Shown: positions 31,971 to 42,582 of the stretch, piece after piece
Numbering within the stretch: position 1 is the stretch's first letter
How the letters are laid out: every line of letters starts with the position of its first letter
NCBI GenBank assembly: GCA_000310025.1
Contig: FN649730.1
Span: 219,389-267,010, forward strand
Length of the DNA: 47,622 nt
Direction: 5' to 3'
Source: Ectocarpus siliculosus
Lineage: Eukaryota; Sar; Phaeophyceae; Ectocarpales; Ectocarpaceae
The notes under the pieces: generated by a model
What the model was told of the DNA's origin: nothing
Database searches by the model: none
Seen by the model: only the letters and a program-made list of their open reading frames with translations
Program-made: the position numbers and the translations under genes

Positions 31971-33281
31971 CAGGTTTCTTTGTCTGCAATAAACTGCTGT
32001 CCGTGACTTGGAGGTGCGGAAACTCGCCCGACCAAAAGAAGTGAGACAACATAATGCCCGCGGCGTGGGCTACTACCATGAGGTCATGCGAATACCTTGG
32101 ATTCCCCGCCGCTGCTGCACACATTTGGTGGAAGTCAATGTCCGGTTGGTTGTCGATGGGTGTCGAAATATTTATGTAAAAGGCAGCAATTGGTGAATAT
32201 CGACATAATAGAATAGCAAGTTTGGTGAGGCAGAAGCAGATGCAGACTAGACTACTGTTTAGTGATACCGTCGAATTCGCCGGAGGTGTTTTTGTTCCTG
32301 TTTTTCGGGGTATCAGATTGGGAGAGTTCCCTGGAGTGGTCACTTTCTCGGATAGTTCATGCGCAAAGGCCCACTGGACAGCGCGGAATAGCAGAATTAC
32401 ACAACACAGCAGTATGATTCTATTGTCCATGACTTGGAAGGGGGAGACTCGTTTTTATCTCTAGTATTGTAGACACGCAAGGGAGCGAGGAGAAGTGGAC
32501 CCTCCATCAGCCATGTGGAATTTCGAGAAAGGGGGGTCCACACATCATAACCTTTCAGGTATTCCAGGCGATAAGTTTTTAAGGGAGTGGCGAGACAGCC
32601 AGGGGAGAACATGGTGTGTGAGGTTGTGGGAAGACAAGACGATGCCCCACTGTAGTGAGACTCTCATGACGACCTCGAATTGGGTAGAGAAAATGGTAGA
32701 GTGCCAATTAGAGACCATTTGGAGACTTGGTCGTCTGAGATGTTACGTACAGTAGGAAGAGTACCCCACACCTGTGGACAGGGAAACCCCGGGCTGTTTT
32801 CTTAGCGAAGAGAGAGAGAGAGAGACAGTAGTACTGATGGACAGAGACACGGTAGGACAGGCGCAGAGGGCGTCTACAGGAAACGTGTTCTGTCAGTGTG
32901 ATTTCTCTCTCTTCCTCACGTTTGAAGAGAAACATAAATCCAAAATGACAATTCGAGAGACAAAAAATAAAGAAATATTCTTCCCGCATGCAAATTCAAA
33001 TGAACCGCGGCATTCCCTCGGTGGCACTTTACCATGACCGAGATGACACTATGGAATCGTGCTTCATTTTTCTTCGTGTTGCACCCCCATGCCCACGTCA
33101 CTCCGGTAGCAAGCCCGTTGATTGTCGTGAGGGGTCACGACTGGACGGATGATCCTTGCGACTGACGTCATCCCATTCTGTCTTCGATGTTGCCGTCATA
33201 TCAGACACCATGCGCGCATCGATTGATGTCTTACACCTTGGACTATACCCTCCTCCTGTCCAACGTTGCTTTGACCCATAG
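31971..33281. other. Upstream region of the RelA/SpoT-TPR gene
   Basis: No domain is recognised. It contains repeat Z copy 1 and a (GA)n run. The sequence CCATAG immediately before the ATG at 33282 could be a splice acceptor, so an upstream exon may exist here. Confidence 0.4.
32785..32880. repeat. Dispersed repeat Z, copy 1
   Basis: CCCCGGGCTGTTTTCTTA, a (GA)n run, CAGTAGTACTGATGGACAGA and CACGGTAGGACAGGCGCAGA are shared with 34705-34790. Confidence 0.8.
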
Positions 33282-33872
33282 ATGGACGATGAGCCCGGCA
33301 TCAACGAGCTCCTCCGGCTGGAGAACGAGTTACAAGGCAATGCACCATCTGTTTGGGACAAACTGTTCGAGTGCGTCTCAATCAGGGAACCGCCGTCTCT
33401 TGAGCGGGACGCGAAGGTCAACCTGCTGAAATTCCTTCAAGTCAAAACAGTGGATAAGTACAAACGAGCGTACGACAACTTGTACTATGAGCTAAACAAA
33501 CAGGGTGGCCTGGAGTGTCTTCGGAGAATAGAGCCAGCCCCTGCAAAGTCCGCCCTATTGCAGCCCATTGTCTTGGAGGAACAGAGGTGTGATGCAGACG
33601 GAGAATTTTCAAGTCAGCTGCAGTTCTACCGTAAAGGCGCCGAATGTGCAAAGGAACAACTGGATGAGCTGGTGCAGGAGGTGATCAACGGCCGCGAGGG
33701 ATGCGAAGGTGTCTATCCCAAGATTAAGACACTCGAAAGCACAAAACGTAAGGCCGTCAGGTTCTATGGTGGAAACGTCCGACGAGTGGCGGACATGGCT
33801 CGGGCGGCCGTGATCTGCAACACACCTGAGGATCTCGAGACTGCGTACATTGGGCTCATGGCGCGCATTCAG
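33282..33872 (+). CDS. Exon 1: N-terminal region and first half of RelA/SpoT-like domain
   Basis: 591 nt, 197 codons from ATG, donor GTAGGG. The first ~100 residues are helical (ELLRLENELQ, KYKRAYDNLYYELNKQGG). Then KEQLDELVQEVINGREGC and the substrate-site-like KIKTLESTKRKAVRFYGG. Confidence 0.75.
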
Positions 33873-36800
33873 GTAGGGGTATATTTGAAATATACCTACC
33901 TTTCCCGATTCGAATGCCTTTGAAAATGTGCCAAGCTGTCCGCCCTTGGGTTCTCCGCTCGCTAGGTCCGCCCGGAGAGGGCGGTGGGGGCGCACACCGG
34001 TCACAAATACGAGGGGTGCACCAGAGTACACACCAAGAAAAATCGGACATACTAAACTCCGATCTCAACAGCGCACATATCTTCGAACGACGCCTCGATC
34101 GGGTTTCTGTCCACCAGGCAACCACACACATGAATCCAAACGGTGCAGATCACGATTGTGATCCCGACGGCAGAGTGACGCAGCCTGCCCGCGATGTATG
34201 GTGGATTTGTACCGAAACTGTGTGGCGCAAGCCTCTTTTGCACAGGTAGCATGTACCAGGTGTTCTTTTCCTTTTCAACGATGAGTTCTTCCTTGCCCTC
34301 CCGGCTATGAGTACCCTCCCCTTCACCATCCCATAAACGTATTCGTCGGTCGCAGTTGTGCAACTACCCTTCGGTAAAGCTGTCCAACCGAAGAGCTCCG
34401 ACCCGCTCTACGTCCGATGTTTGGGATTTTTCTCCTCCTTGTTCTGTTCTAGTTTTTCTGGACCTAGTCACTGAGGAAACGCTCTTTTTTTACAAGTGGT
34501 GCGACTCTCTCTGGGTATCTGTTGCATTCTCTGTTCCCCACTTCGTGGTACCTTGTGACCACGGAAGTGCTTCCTTTGAAAATTATCAAATATCATGAAC
34601 TGATACATAAGCCGGCACACAGTTGTTTATGTGAAGACAACAGCACGATGAACATAAGCGACACCGAGACCAAACTGACACATTTCGCACGCGATGGAAC
34701 CACAACCCCGGGCTGTTTTCTTAAGGGAAGAGAGAGAGACAGTAGTACTGATGGACAGAGACACGGTAGGACAGGCGCAGAGGGACCACACTGTGACAAG
34801 TTTCGCGCGCGATGGCACCACTAGACCATGCCACCAAAAAAATGACAACAAATACAGATGGGTTCGAACATGAGCAAGAGCAAATTGTTGCTGCTGTTGT
34901 CGATGAACTAATATTGCGAATGACTCGCCCAGTGAAGTCATGCTGCAATTGAACCGCCGCCTTTGATCATCTGCCGTGCAGCCACATGACGTGAAGAGGG
35001 TGACCAACGGCTTCGACTCTGATTGGATGCCTAATGGATATCGCGACGTCAAACTGAATCCCGTTGTCAACGGGCATCTTTGTGAGATCCAGTTGCAACT
35101 ACGGAGCTTTTTCAACTTGAAGGCCGGCCAACATGTGGTTTACGAATGGGCGCGGAAGCTCAAAGTAACCACGGAGACGGAGGCTAATCATCTTATCAAG
35201 ATACTGTCCCGTGAGGTCACACAGGAGATGATCCGCCTTGCTGAACAAAACTGGCGTGGTACCGGGGAATATCTACCTCACATACAGCTCGATGCAGCAC
35301 AGTACGGCCAAGCTGAGGAGGCCTTCAGACAGGTACTTATCATGTTGATGGAAGAAAGCGAATTCAGCGTCGATGATGCCGATACGGTCGTGGTTGTGAT
35401 TGCTGCCAAAGCTGTGCCCGCGCTGCTGATATTCCCTTCTTCGAGTGCCACTCGCCTCTATGCCTTACACCGTATCTCCTGCACGTTGTTGGCCTATTGG
35501 ATCCATGTTTACGTCAGCGACTTTGTCAGGTGGAGGATGAGCGACGGGGTATTGACGACCAAACGAGCAACGAATGGAGAGAAAATCTGCAAGATGAAGC
35601 TTGGGCCAGAAGCAACCTCGGTTTTACTTTGGAACGGCAGGTATCAAGCATGCTACTGTTGCACTTTGTGGCCGCTCATTAGCGTTGCTTGGGGCCTGCC
35701 TGCTAACTATCCCCATCAAGATGCAGGAACAGAAAATCGTGAAAGAACCTACATCCGTTCCGTTTCAGATTGGTCAGGCAAAAGTAGGTTGTTACCGGTG
35801 TTTATTAGCGCCCGACTGTCGTTTCAAGAATACAACAAGGTGTGTTCCTCAACCGGTGATTGCCGCTGCTTGGCCTACACTGTTGCGGGGTGTGCATGAA
35901 CATGCACGCGGTGTCCCACTTCTCAACAATAGATCTGTTGGCGAGTACGAAAAACGTTTCTGGCTTCTCACCAGCTTTTTTCGTTTCACTAGAGAACCGA
36001 CGGGAAGAGGGCCGGAAACGAACTTCTCTCTCGGCCTGTGGCACGAAGCGATACAACTTGTCTGCGTATTTCGAAGGTTGCAACAACAATCACCTTCTTA
36101 AAGTTGCATCCGTTCGTGCCTGTGAATCAAGCGAGTTCGTCCTTGACCTGCAATGCTTCTCCGAGAGAGTGGTCCCGACCTACATCAAAGAGTGAATGCA
36201 GAAAATTCGAGTGCAACAAACTCCGCGGGTGACAGTATGATGTTGAACTGCGATATTGCGCGGTAATCGTTTGTACGGCAATGGGACAACGTAATATGTT
36301 CGGTAACGGTGTGGGCGGTAATGGTCAAACCAATTTATCACTATATGGCTTTGGGTGGGAACAAACAGTAATTCCGATTTATCACGGTAACACTGGAAAC
36401 GGTGATGTCTGAGCAGAGTTGTTGCCGAAGGAAACGTAACAGTCCAGGTTCGTGGTTTCAGCTGTCAAGAGCCAGATTTAAAAGGGGTGTGTTTATGAGG
36501 TGCGTTGTACGGTGCTGTTTAAGCTGTGACCTGACTAATTGTGTTCGGCGAAGGTTATTTTGACCTTTTACGCCGAAGGAAAAGAAGCACAATGCATGTC
36601 CCGTATGGAAACACCAGGAAGTCCACCGAGCTTGGCTTCCTGCTGATGAATTGGGACTCAACAGCAGTGCCGTGGTTTTCAGTTACGAAGAGTCTCAAAC
36701 GGAGTGGTGGTGTGCGTTGTTTGCTTTGTGTTTTGTGCTGTGCGTCTGTGCAAGGCTGTGCAACTTTGTCTGGGTGCGTTTCTCGCATATGTACATATGC

Positions 36801-39800
36801 GCTCTCCCTCTTTTTGTAAGAATGCCAAAAATTGTGAGATTGTGTCGAACCCTCAGAAAGAAATGCCCATACACCGGCCTACAACCACTCACACCCGCCC
36901 GGGAAATCTGCGTTCACGTTTTTCAGGCTGTGGTATCTCGACCGCATAACAACAATGGCGAAAGTGGCAGGCCAGCGAGGAAAACACAACGATTAACACG
37001 TTCTGAAATCTCTGCCCGTAACGTATTTTCAAAGGGAAAGCCCTCACGTAACTGTCATATTCCACCAGCTGACTTGGTAGTCATACCTCAATTTGCGCAA
37101 CATTTTCACCCTTGCCCCCTCAGGGTAAAAACGACGAAGCCGAAGCTCTCTACAGGCGGTCCATCACCATCGATGAGAAACTCTACGGTTCCAACCACCC
37201 GGAGATCGCAACAGACCTCAACAATTTGGCGTGCTTTTTGAAAAGCCAGGTGAGGACATCTGTAGCGTCTTCATCGTGAAACCTTGTGGCGAGTGCCTGA
37301 CTAACAATATGCACGATACGTCAAAGATATGCTTGCACCATGAAGATATTGTCGTGCAGGGCAAGCACGATGACGCGGAGCCACTGTTTGAGAGGTCGCA
37401 GGCCATTCGAGAAAAGGCTCTCGGTCGAGAGCATCCAGATGTGGCCACATCCCTCAACAACCGGGCATCACTTATGGAGCTCCAGGCAAGACGATTCCGT
37501 ACTTGAAATGAATCCCAGGGTGAAAAGCTGGTTAGCTCGTTTACATGTGCAAACCTCGTTCCGCGTTGCACGGGCCGCGTCACGCCTTCAAACACGCTGT
37601 CTGGTCTAAAGTGTAGCGCAATGCGTGAAGTTCTCGTCGGACAAGTCCGGTCATGTCGAGCGGGAGCCTCATGGTTAGGGCAGACAGCAATGATGGGCGG
37701 CTCGTTTGGGTTGCGTGTACAGATAGCTGGAATGTAAGTCTGGTCCGGAACAAGATGGTACATATCTACAGTATTCCGCCCGAACGATTCGCGTGCACCG
37801 TTACCACCAGCGACTATTTGAATAAACCTATGGAAACGTCCTCCAAACAGTTAGCTATGGGTACATTCGTTCGCTCGTTGAGCGATTCAAGCTTCTTGAT
37901 CTCTCCTCTCGAACCATAACCGTATCACAGGGCAAGTATTCCGAGGCTAAAACCTTTTACGAGCGCTCGCTGGCCATCGACAAGAGGGTGTATGGTGCTG
38001 ACCACCCTGAAGTTGCGACGACCCTCAACAACCTGGCGGGACTATTGGAAACTCAGGTTGGACACACTTTCCAGATTCCATCTGCCCTCGAAATGTTAAT
38101 GTGAACTCTAACTATTGGCAAAGACCTTCAAATGTTCCGTGAGTGGTTTTGATCGATGACCTGCGGTCTCGCTTCGCAGGGCGAGTACGCTTCGGCCTTG
38201 TCGCTGTACGAGACATCGCATGCCATACGAAAGGCGGCCCTTGGCCCGGAGCACCCGGACGTGGCCCAGTCGCTCAACAACCGGGCGGGCATATTCCTCC
38301 AACAGGTGGGAAGTTCCACTACTTTGTGCTCGCGCCGTCATGTCGTAACGAGTACAATTCGGCCCGTAATCGAGGCTGTTTGACCTGGTGTGTTGCTCGT
38401 CCGCGCTATGTGCTAGCCATGTTCTAGAGGTGCAGACCGTTGTAGTGTGGAGTTTCACGCGAATATAGTCATTCGTATTTGTCATGACGTGTCATTAAAG
38501 GCCTTCGCAAAGTGTCGTCTACTAATATGTTAAGCTGGGCTCCCTTGCTTGGTTGTAGAACGTGAGTGAAAGTAATTAAACGTGCAACACGATGGACTCG
38601 TGCACTTCTATCGATCAGGCATCAGATATCAGCTCGTTCTCGCTTGCTGGCAACGCGCTTCGTCGGGTGTCCTTCAAGTTGCTTCCGGCGTGCGTTCGCT
38701 CACGTTTACCTACCAACGTTTCTCAGGGCAAATATTCCGAGGCCAAACGCCTTGTCGAGCGTTCCCTCGCCATCGACGAAAAGGTGTACGGTTCTGACCA
38801 CCCGGAGGTATCAGCGGACCTCACCAACTTGGCGGCCGTGTTGACAAAACAGGTGCGAGACACTCCTGGCAACGCTCGTGGTACACCCAGCGGTTCGTGA
38901 CCCACCCAGAACGAAGCCCAGCCAATAGATAGGTATTACAAGTGACTTACATCGCCCAGCCCTCTTGTGTCTCAGGGTGAATACACGGCGGCTGAGAAAC
39001 TGTACGAAAGATCGCTGGCCATCCAAGAGGCGGCCTTAGGTCCGGAGCACCCAGATGTTGCGGTGTGGTTCAATAACCGAGCGGAACTGTTGCACGACCA
39101 GGTAACCGTCCTTCACAGGGTTTCGGTCGCATGCTTCTCACTGTTGAAGGCATATGACTCTGTGAACACAACGTTGGACATGCTCTCTACGAGTTTTCGA
39201 ACGTGGCGCAGGAAGATATCGCGGCAGAAAAGCGGCGGAGAACTCGCTGCACGTTGGTGACTGGCTGTAACGGTTTCCTCTCGACCTGTGTAAGATTTCT
39301 CGTTGAGTAAAACTGCGGCGGGGCACGTGCTTGGTCTATGAAGCCGACGATATTCTAACGGACTGCCTGTTGTGGATGATCGAGCAATATTCCATTCTCA
39401 TCGGTGACTCGTTTACGCGAATTTTCGCAAGCACATAGCGGCACCTTTCGAATTCAACATGGTCAGAAGTCTCCCCGAATCAAAACCTTTGTACCTACGC
39501 AGCACTCGTTGTCTACCTCAAATTTTTCGTCGTCATTGCCAGGGAAAATGTTCCGAGGCGAAGCGTCTCTTCGAGCGCTCGCTGGCTATCACCGAGAAGG
39601 TATATGGTCGTGACCACTCGGAAGTGACAACCGTCCTTGACAACTTAGGGGGCCTGCTCAAGACCCTGGTGAGGTGCATAGTCGTTGTTTCAACTTGAGC
39701 ATGCTATGGCAACGATTGTCGACGGTGAAGGGTATTTGGACATCTGGACATGGTATGGCTCCTCGGGTTGTGCGGTTCTGACTTCAAAGTGTACAAGCTA

Positions 39801-41093
39801 AGGTTACGCTCGAGCCAGGCAGAATACCGCGATCCTGTCACTGATCTTCGCACAAGAGGGCTGTCTTCACCTTCCGAGAGAGCTGCTTGCTCTTGGGTTC
39901 AGAGCCCAGACTTACGACTATTCTTGTGAATTTTCGGTTGTGTGCGGTTCCTTTTACCGTTCACACCTGCGTTCAAGCGTTGCCATGCACCCGATGGAAC
40001 CACTCTGGTCAAGACGGTTGGCGACGCTGAACGTTTTGCGTTTGATTGTCCATCACCCTAGCCAACGACCGTTCTGCTTTTTCATCCAGGGAATGTATGC
40101 TGAGGCCGAGTCGCTGCACACGCGCTCGCTATCCATTAACGAAAGGGCTCACGGGAAGGACCATCCCAAGGTTGCAACGGACCTCAACAGCATGGCCGTA
40201 CTGCTGATCGAGCAGGTGAGAGCTGAGAGCACCTTGTTTAATTGTGCGGCCAAGACTCTACCAGAAACCTGGATTGCAACGTCTCGAACCGTTCCTGGTT
40301 GAACCGCGTTCTCACGAACGCATCCGACTGACTCGGATTTGTACAGGACATGTTTGACAAAGCCGACCCATTGCTTGAGAAGGCCGAAGCCATACGAAAG
40401 AAAGCTTTTGGTCCTGATCATCCGGACGTGGCCGTGGTTCTCAATAACAGGGCATCGTTGTTGGTGCACCAGGTGAGGAGACTCTCCGGCGTGTAAACAA
40501 CGCTATTCTAAGTGTGGGGCTGGCCTCGAACGTTCACATGAACGTACGGAATCTCAGAGAGTCTGCGCGTGGTTCGCTCTGTGCTCCGAACTACGAAATT
40601 ATGTACGTTTTCACTTGCTGCTATTCTGAAGGCCCAATGGCTCGCCTAACTGCTTCGTTCCCCAGGGCAATTACGCTGAGGCTATAGCCTTGTACGAGAG
40701 CTCGCTGGCTATCCATGAAAAAGTGCATGGCCGTCACCATCCGGAGGTTGCGACAGTCCTTGACAACATTGCGGAGCTTCTGATGCAACAGGTGATGATA
40801 TTTGTCGACGTTTGACGTGATTGGACTGTTGCTTAAACTCGAACGAAGGGAATCTCGCCACTCACTCGCATCGTCGCACCGTTGTTCGTGCAGGAGATGT
40901 ATGAGGAAGCTGAGCCATTGGTTGTGAGGTGTCTGACCATAAGACAAAGTGCCCTGGGCCCAGAACATCCGGATGTGGCATCGTCACTCCAAAGGCGGGC
41001 GTCGTTGCTAGACGTGCAGGTGAAAAACGAGGGTCTCATCCTTAACCCCGGGCCACGTTTTCCGGGTTGGGTTAATCGTTGGGTTCGGAGGGG

Positions 41094-41131
<38 letters not shown>

Positions 41132-42582
41132 TCTTCTCTGCCAGTCATCTGCATTAAGTCAAGTTGGCTGTGGTCAGCCCGGGTAATGTACCTGCGTGAA
41201 ACGTGTTGAGCATTACACATAGGAGGCCGTGAAGCTGATCTTGAACCACGTGTTTTGCAGGGCAAACATGACAAGGCCAAGCCCCTGTTGGAGCGCTCCG
41301 TGGCGATCAACGAGGCTACGTTTGGCTCGGAGCATCCCCATGTCGTTGCATCCCTCAACGATTTGGCGGCGGTCTTGGAGAAGCAAGTGGGTGTTTTTCC
41401 TAGACGTCGTCGTGACCCAAAAAGTTGTTTCCAGGTAAACGAGATAGTAACGTAGCGCCCTCCTTGTGCCCAAGTATTATGGTGCGAAAGTGTCTGGGGC
41501 TGTGTTGGATTTCGCCAACCCTCGAGTGCTCGACCTACCCCTTCGTGAGGGTTTCGTAACACTCGCAGTGCGGGACGATTTTCTTGCTTGGTTGTACCCC
41601 TACTGAACGATAATCGCTCGGCATTTGAATCCCCCCTCCTTAGGGCAAGTACGCAGAGGCGAAACCCCTCTACGAGCGATTGCTTGCAATCAACGAGAAG
41701 GCGCACGGTCCTGGCCACCAGGACGTTGCAACGTCGCTCAACAACTTGGCTGTGCTAGTCTGCGAGCAGGTGAAGGTTGAACTAGATTGATTCACAAGCT
41801 TTTTGTTCTGTTTCTTTTGCATTCCGAAGTTGTTCAACCAGTACTCTGGAGCTGAGAATATTTACCTTACCAGCCCGAAATCGTTGTCACCGCCTTCAGG
41901 GAAACTACGACGAGGCTCGTCGCCACTTGGAAAGAGCTCTGCAGATCAGGACTAATGTCCTCGGGGAAATGGGTCCAGATACTATCGAGATCCGAGACAC
42001 CCTAGAGTTCGTGCGGGACCAGGTTCGTGAAAACAGAGCCGACACGGCGTAGACAGCAAAATCATGCATTCGACCTAAGAAACCACAGGCCACTTTATGA
42101 CGTCCTGCTGGGGCGATCTCCGCGAGTAGGACTGCACCTGCGCGCATGGGTTGCATCTGCGTTGCCACTCTCTGAACGGGTCAATGACCACACGGTTGAA
42201 CGGAAATCCCTGCTCTGCCTGCTTAGTTAGTAGGTGAAGTAGAGCCGGATCGGTCTATTTTGGGCTGGGAATTATGGCAATATGGTGCGTACTTTGTACG
42301 TCCCTGCGCTGTTCTCGTTTGTTCCCACACCGTCTCGTCCTAAGCGTTGCTTTCGTTTGTGTTTTTTGCCTCTAATCACAGATTGAACCAGCTGAACCAG
42401 ACGCCAAACGTCCCAGAGACCCTGATGATGCGCTGGATGGGACGGAGCTTGAAGGGAAAAAGGTAAGCGCATCGGGTAACCCCTATTTACAGGCTGATGC
42501 ACAGACTGAAAGCATGCATCTTACCCGAATGCTGACTGGAGAGGATGAACGTACTCAGCTCCTTGAGCGGTCTCCGCAATGA
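33282..42582 (+). CDS. RelA/SpoT-like domain plus 14 TPR repeats, multi-exon gene
   Basis: Exons: 33282-33872, 34982-35332, 35530-35640, 35727-35783, thirteen 126-nt TPR exons from 37124 to 41769, 41900-42022 and 42382-42582. All introns in the model are phase 0; the joined protein would be about 1020 residues. Residues 144-240 resemble the nucleotidyltransferase fold of RelA/SpoT enzymes, which make (p)ppGpp in bacteria and plastids: YPKIKTLESTKRKA, then RRVADMARA with the Asp (171) expected in the active site, then NGYRDVKLNP and HLCEIQLQL with the expected Glu (232). No HD hydrolase domain is seen. The TPR solenoid would bind a protein partner. The acidic tail is unassigned. Small exons between 35783 and 37124 may be missing, and the ATG could instead be internal to a longer gene. 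Enzyme activity and location are unknown. Confidence 0.7.
34705..34795. repeat. Dispersed repeat Z, copy 2, inside intron 1
   Basis: Same core as 32785-32880. Bordered by imperfect direct copies of TTTCGCACGCGATGGAACCA (about 34682) and TTTCGCGCGCGATGGCACCA (about 34801). Confidence 0.7.
34982..35332 (+). CDS. Exon 2: second half of RelA/SpoT-like domain
   Basis: 351 nt, acceptor CCGTGCAG, donor GTACTT. VTNGFDSDWMPNGYRDVKLN, HLCEIQLQLRSFFNLKAGQH, then a helical region and a stretch with EYLPHIQLDAAQYGQAEEAF. It continues the domain of exon 1 without missing motifs. Confidence 0.8.
35530..35640 (+). CDS. Exon 3: short linker exon
   Basis: 111 nt, acceptor TTTGTCAG, donor GTATCA, phase 0. VEDERRGIDDQTSNEWRENL and WARSNLGFTLERQ. 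The frame and splice sites fit, but no homologue is recognised. Confidence 0.5.
35727..35783 (+). CDS. Exon 4: possible short linker exon
   Basis: 57 nt, acceptor ATGCAG, donor GTAGGT, phase 0. EQKIVKEPTSVPFQIGQAK. Supported only by frame and splice signals. Confidence 0.35.
37124..37249 (+). CDS. TPR exon 1 (type E)
   Basis: 126 nt, acceptor CCCTCAG, donor GTGAGG. GKNDEAEALYRRS, IDEKLYGSNHPEIATDLNN. Confidence 0.85.
37360..37485 (+). CDS. TPR exon 2 (type D), GC donor
   Basis: 126 nt, acceptor GTGCAG. GKHDDAEPLFERSQ, IREKALGREHPDVATSLNN. The 3' junction is CTCCAG/GCAAGA, a GC-AG intron. Confidence 0.85.
37931..38056 (+). CDS. TPR exon 3 (type E)
   Basis: 126 nt, acceptor ATCACAG, donor GTTGGA. 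GKYSEAKTFYERSLA, IDKRVYGADHPEVATTLNN. Confidence 0.85.
38180..38305 (+). CDS. TPR exon 4 (type D)
   Basis: 126 nt, acceptor TTCGCAG, donor GTGGGA. GEYASALSLYETSHA, IRKAALGPEHPDVAQSLNN. Confidence 0.85.
38727..38852 (+). CDS. TPR exon 5 (type E)
   Basis: 126 nt, acceptor TTCTCAG, donor GTGCGA. GKYSEAKRLVERSLA, IDEKVYGSDHPEVSADLTN. Confidence 0.85.
38976..39101 (+). CDS. TPR exon 6 (type D)
   Basis: 126 nt, acceptor TCTCAG, donor GTAACC. GEYTAAEKLYERSLA, IQEAALGPEHPDVAVWFNN. Confidence 0.85.
39543..39668 (+). CDS. TPR exon 7 (type E)
   Basis: 126 nt, acceptor TTGCCAG, donor GTGAGG. GKCSEAKRLFERSLA, ITEKVYGRDHSEVTTVLDN. The expected type-D partner is missing downstream. Confidence 0.8.
40090..40215 (+). 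CDS. TPR exon 8 (type E-like)
   Basis: 126 nt, acceptor ATCCAG, donor GTGAGA. GMYAEAESLHTRSLS, INERAHGKDHPKVATDLNS. Confidence 0.85.
40347..40472 (+). CDS. TPR exon 9 (type D)
   Basis: 126 nt, acceptor TGTACAG, donor GTGAGG. Starts with Asp instead of Gly (DMFDKADPLLEKAEA), then IRKKAFGPDHPDVAVVLNN. Confidence 0.8.
40666..40791 (+). CDS. TPR exon 10 (type E)
   Basis: 126 nt, acceptor CCCCAG, donor GTGATG. GNYAEAIALYESSLA, IHEKVHGRHHPEVATVLDN. Confidence 0.85.
40894..41019 (+). CDS. TPR exon 11 (type D)
   Basis: 126 nt, acceptor CGTGCAG, donor GTGAAA. Starts with Glu (EMYEEAEPLVVRCLT), then IRQSALGPEHPDVASSLQR. Confidence 0.8.
41098..41125. repeat. (CT)n microsatellite in intron
   Basis: Fourteen CT units between TPR exons 11 and 12. 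Confidence 0.95.
41261..41386 (+). CDS. TPR exon 12 (type E-like)
   Basis: 126 nt, acceptor TTTGCAG, donor GTGGGT. GKHDKAKPLLERSVA, INEATFGSEHPHVVASLND. Confidence 0.8.
41644..41769 (+). CDS. TPR exon 13 (type E-like)
   Basis: 126 nt, acceptor CTCCTTAG, donor GTGAAG. GKYAEAKPLYERLLA, INEKAHGPGHQDVATSLNN. Confidence 0.85.
41900..42022 (+). CDS. TPR exon 14, terminal type
   Basis: 123 nt (41 codons), acceptor CTTCAG, donor GTTCGT. GNYDEARRHLERALQ, IRTNVLGEMGPDTIEIRDT. Without splicing the frame would end at TAG 42050-42052. Confidence 0.75.
42382..42582 (+). CDS. Possible last exon, acidic C-terminal tail
   Basis: Acceptor ATCACAG at 42381, open in phase 0 to TGA at 42580-42582: 66 codons. 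IEPAEPDAKRPRDPDDALDG opens it, then a polar stretch ending LLERSPQ. An internal GTAAGC at 42463 is an alternative donor. No domain is recognised; the assignment rests on frame, acceptor and position. Confidence 0.5.
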   Translation: MEPAEPDAKRPRDPDDALDGTELEGKKVSASGNPYLQADAQTESMHLTRMLTGEDERTQLLERSPQ

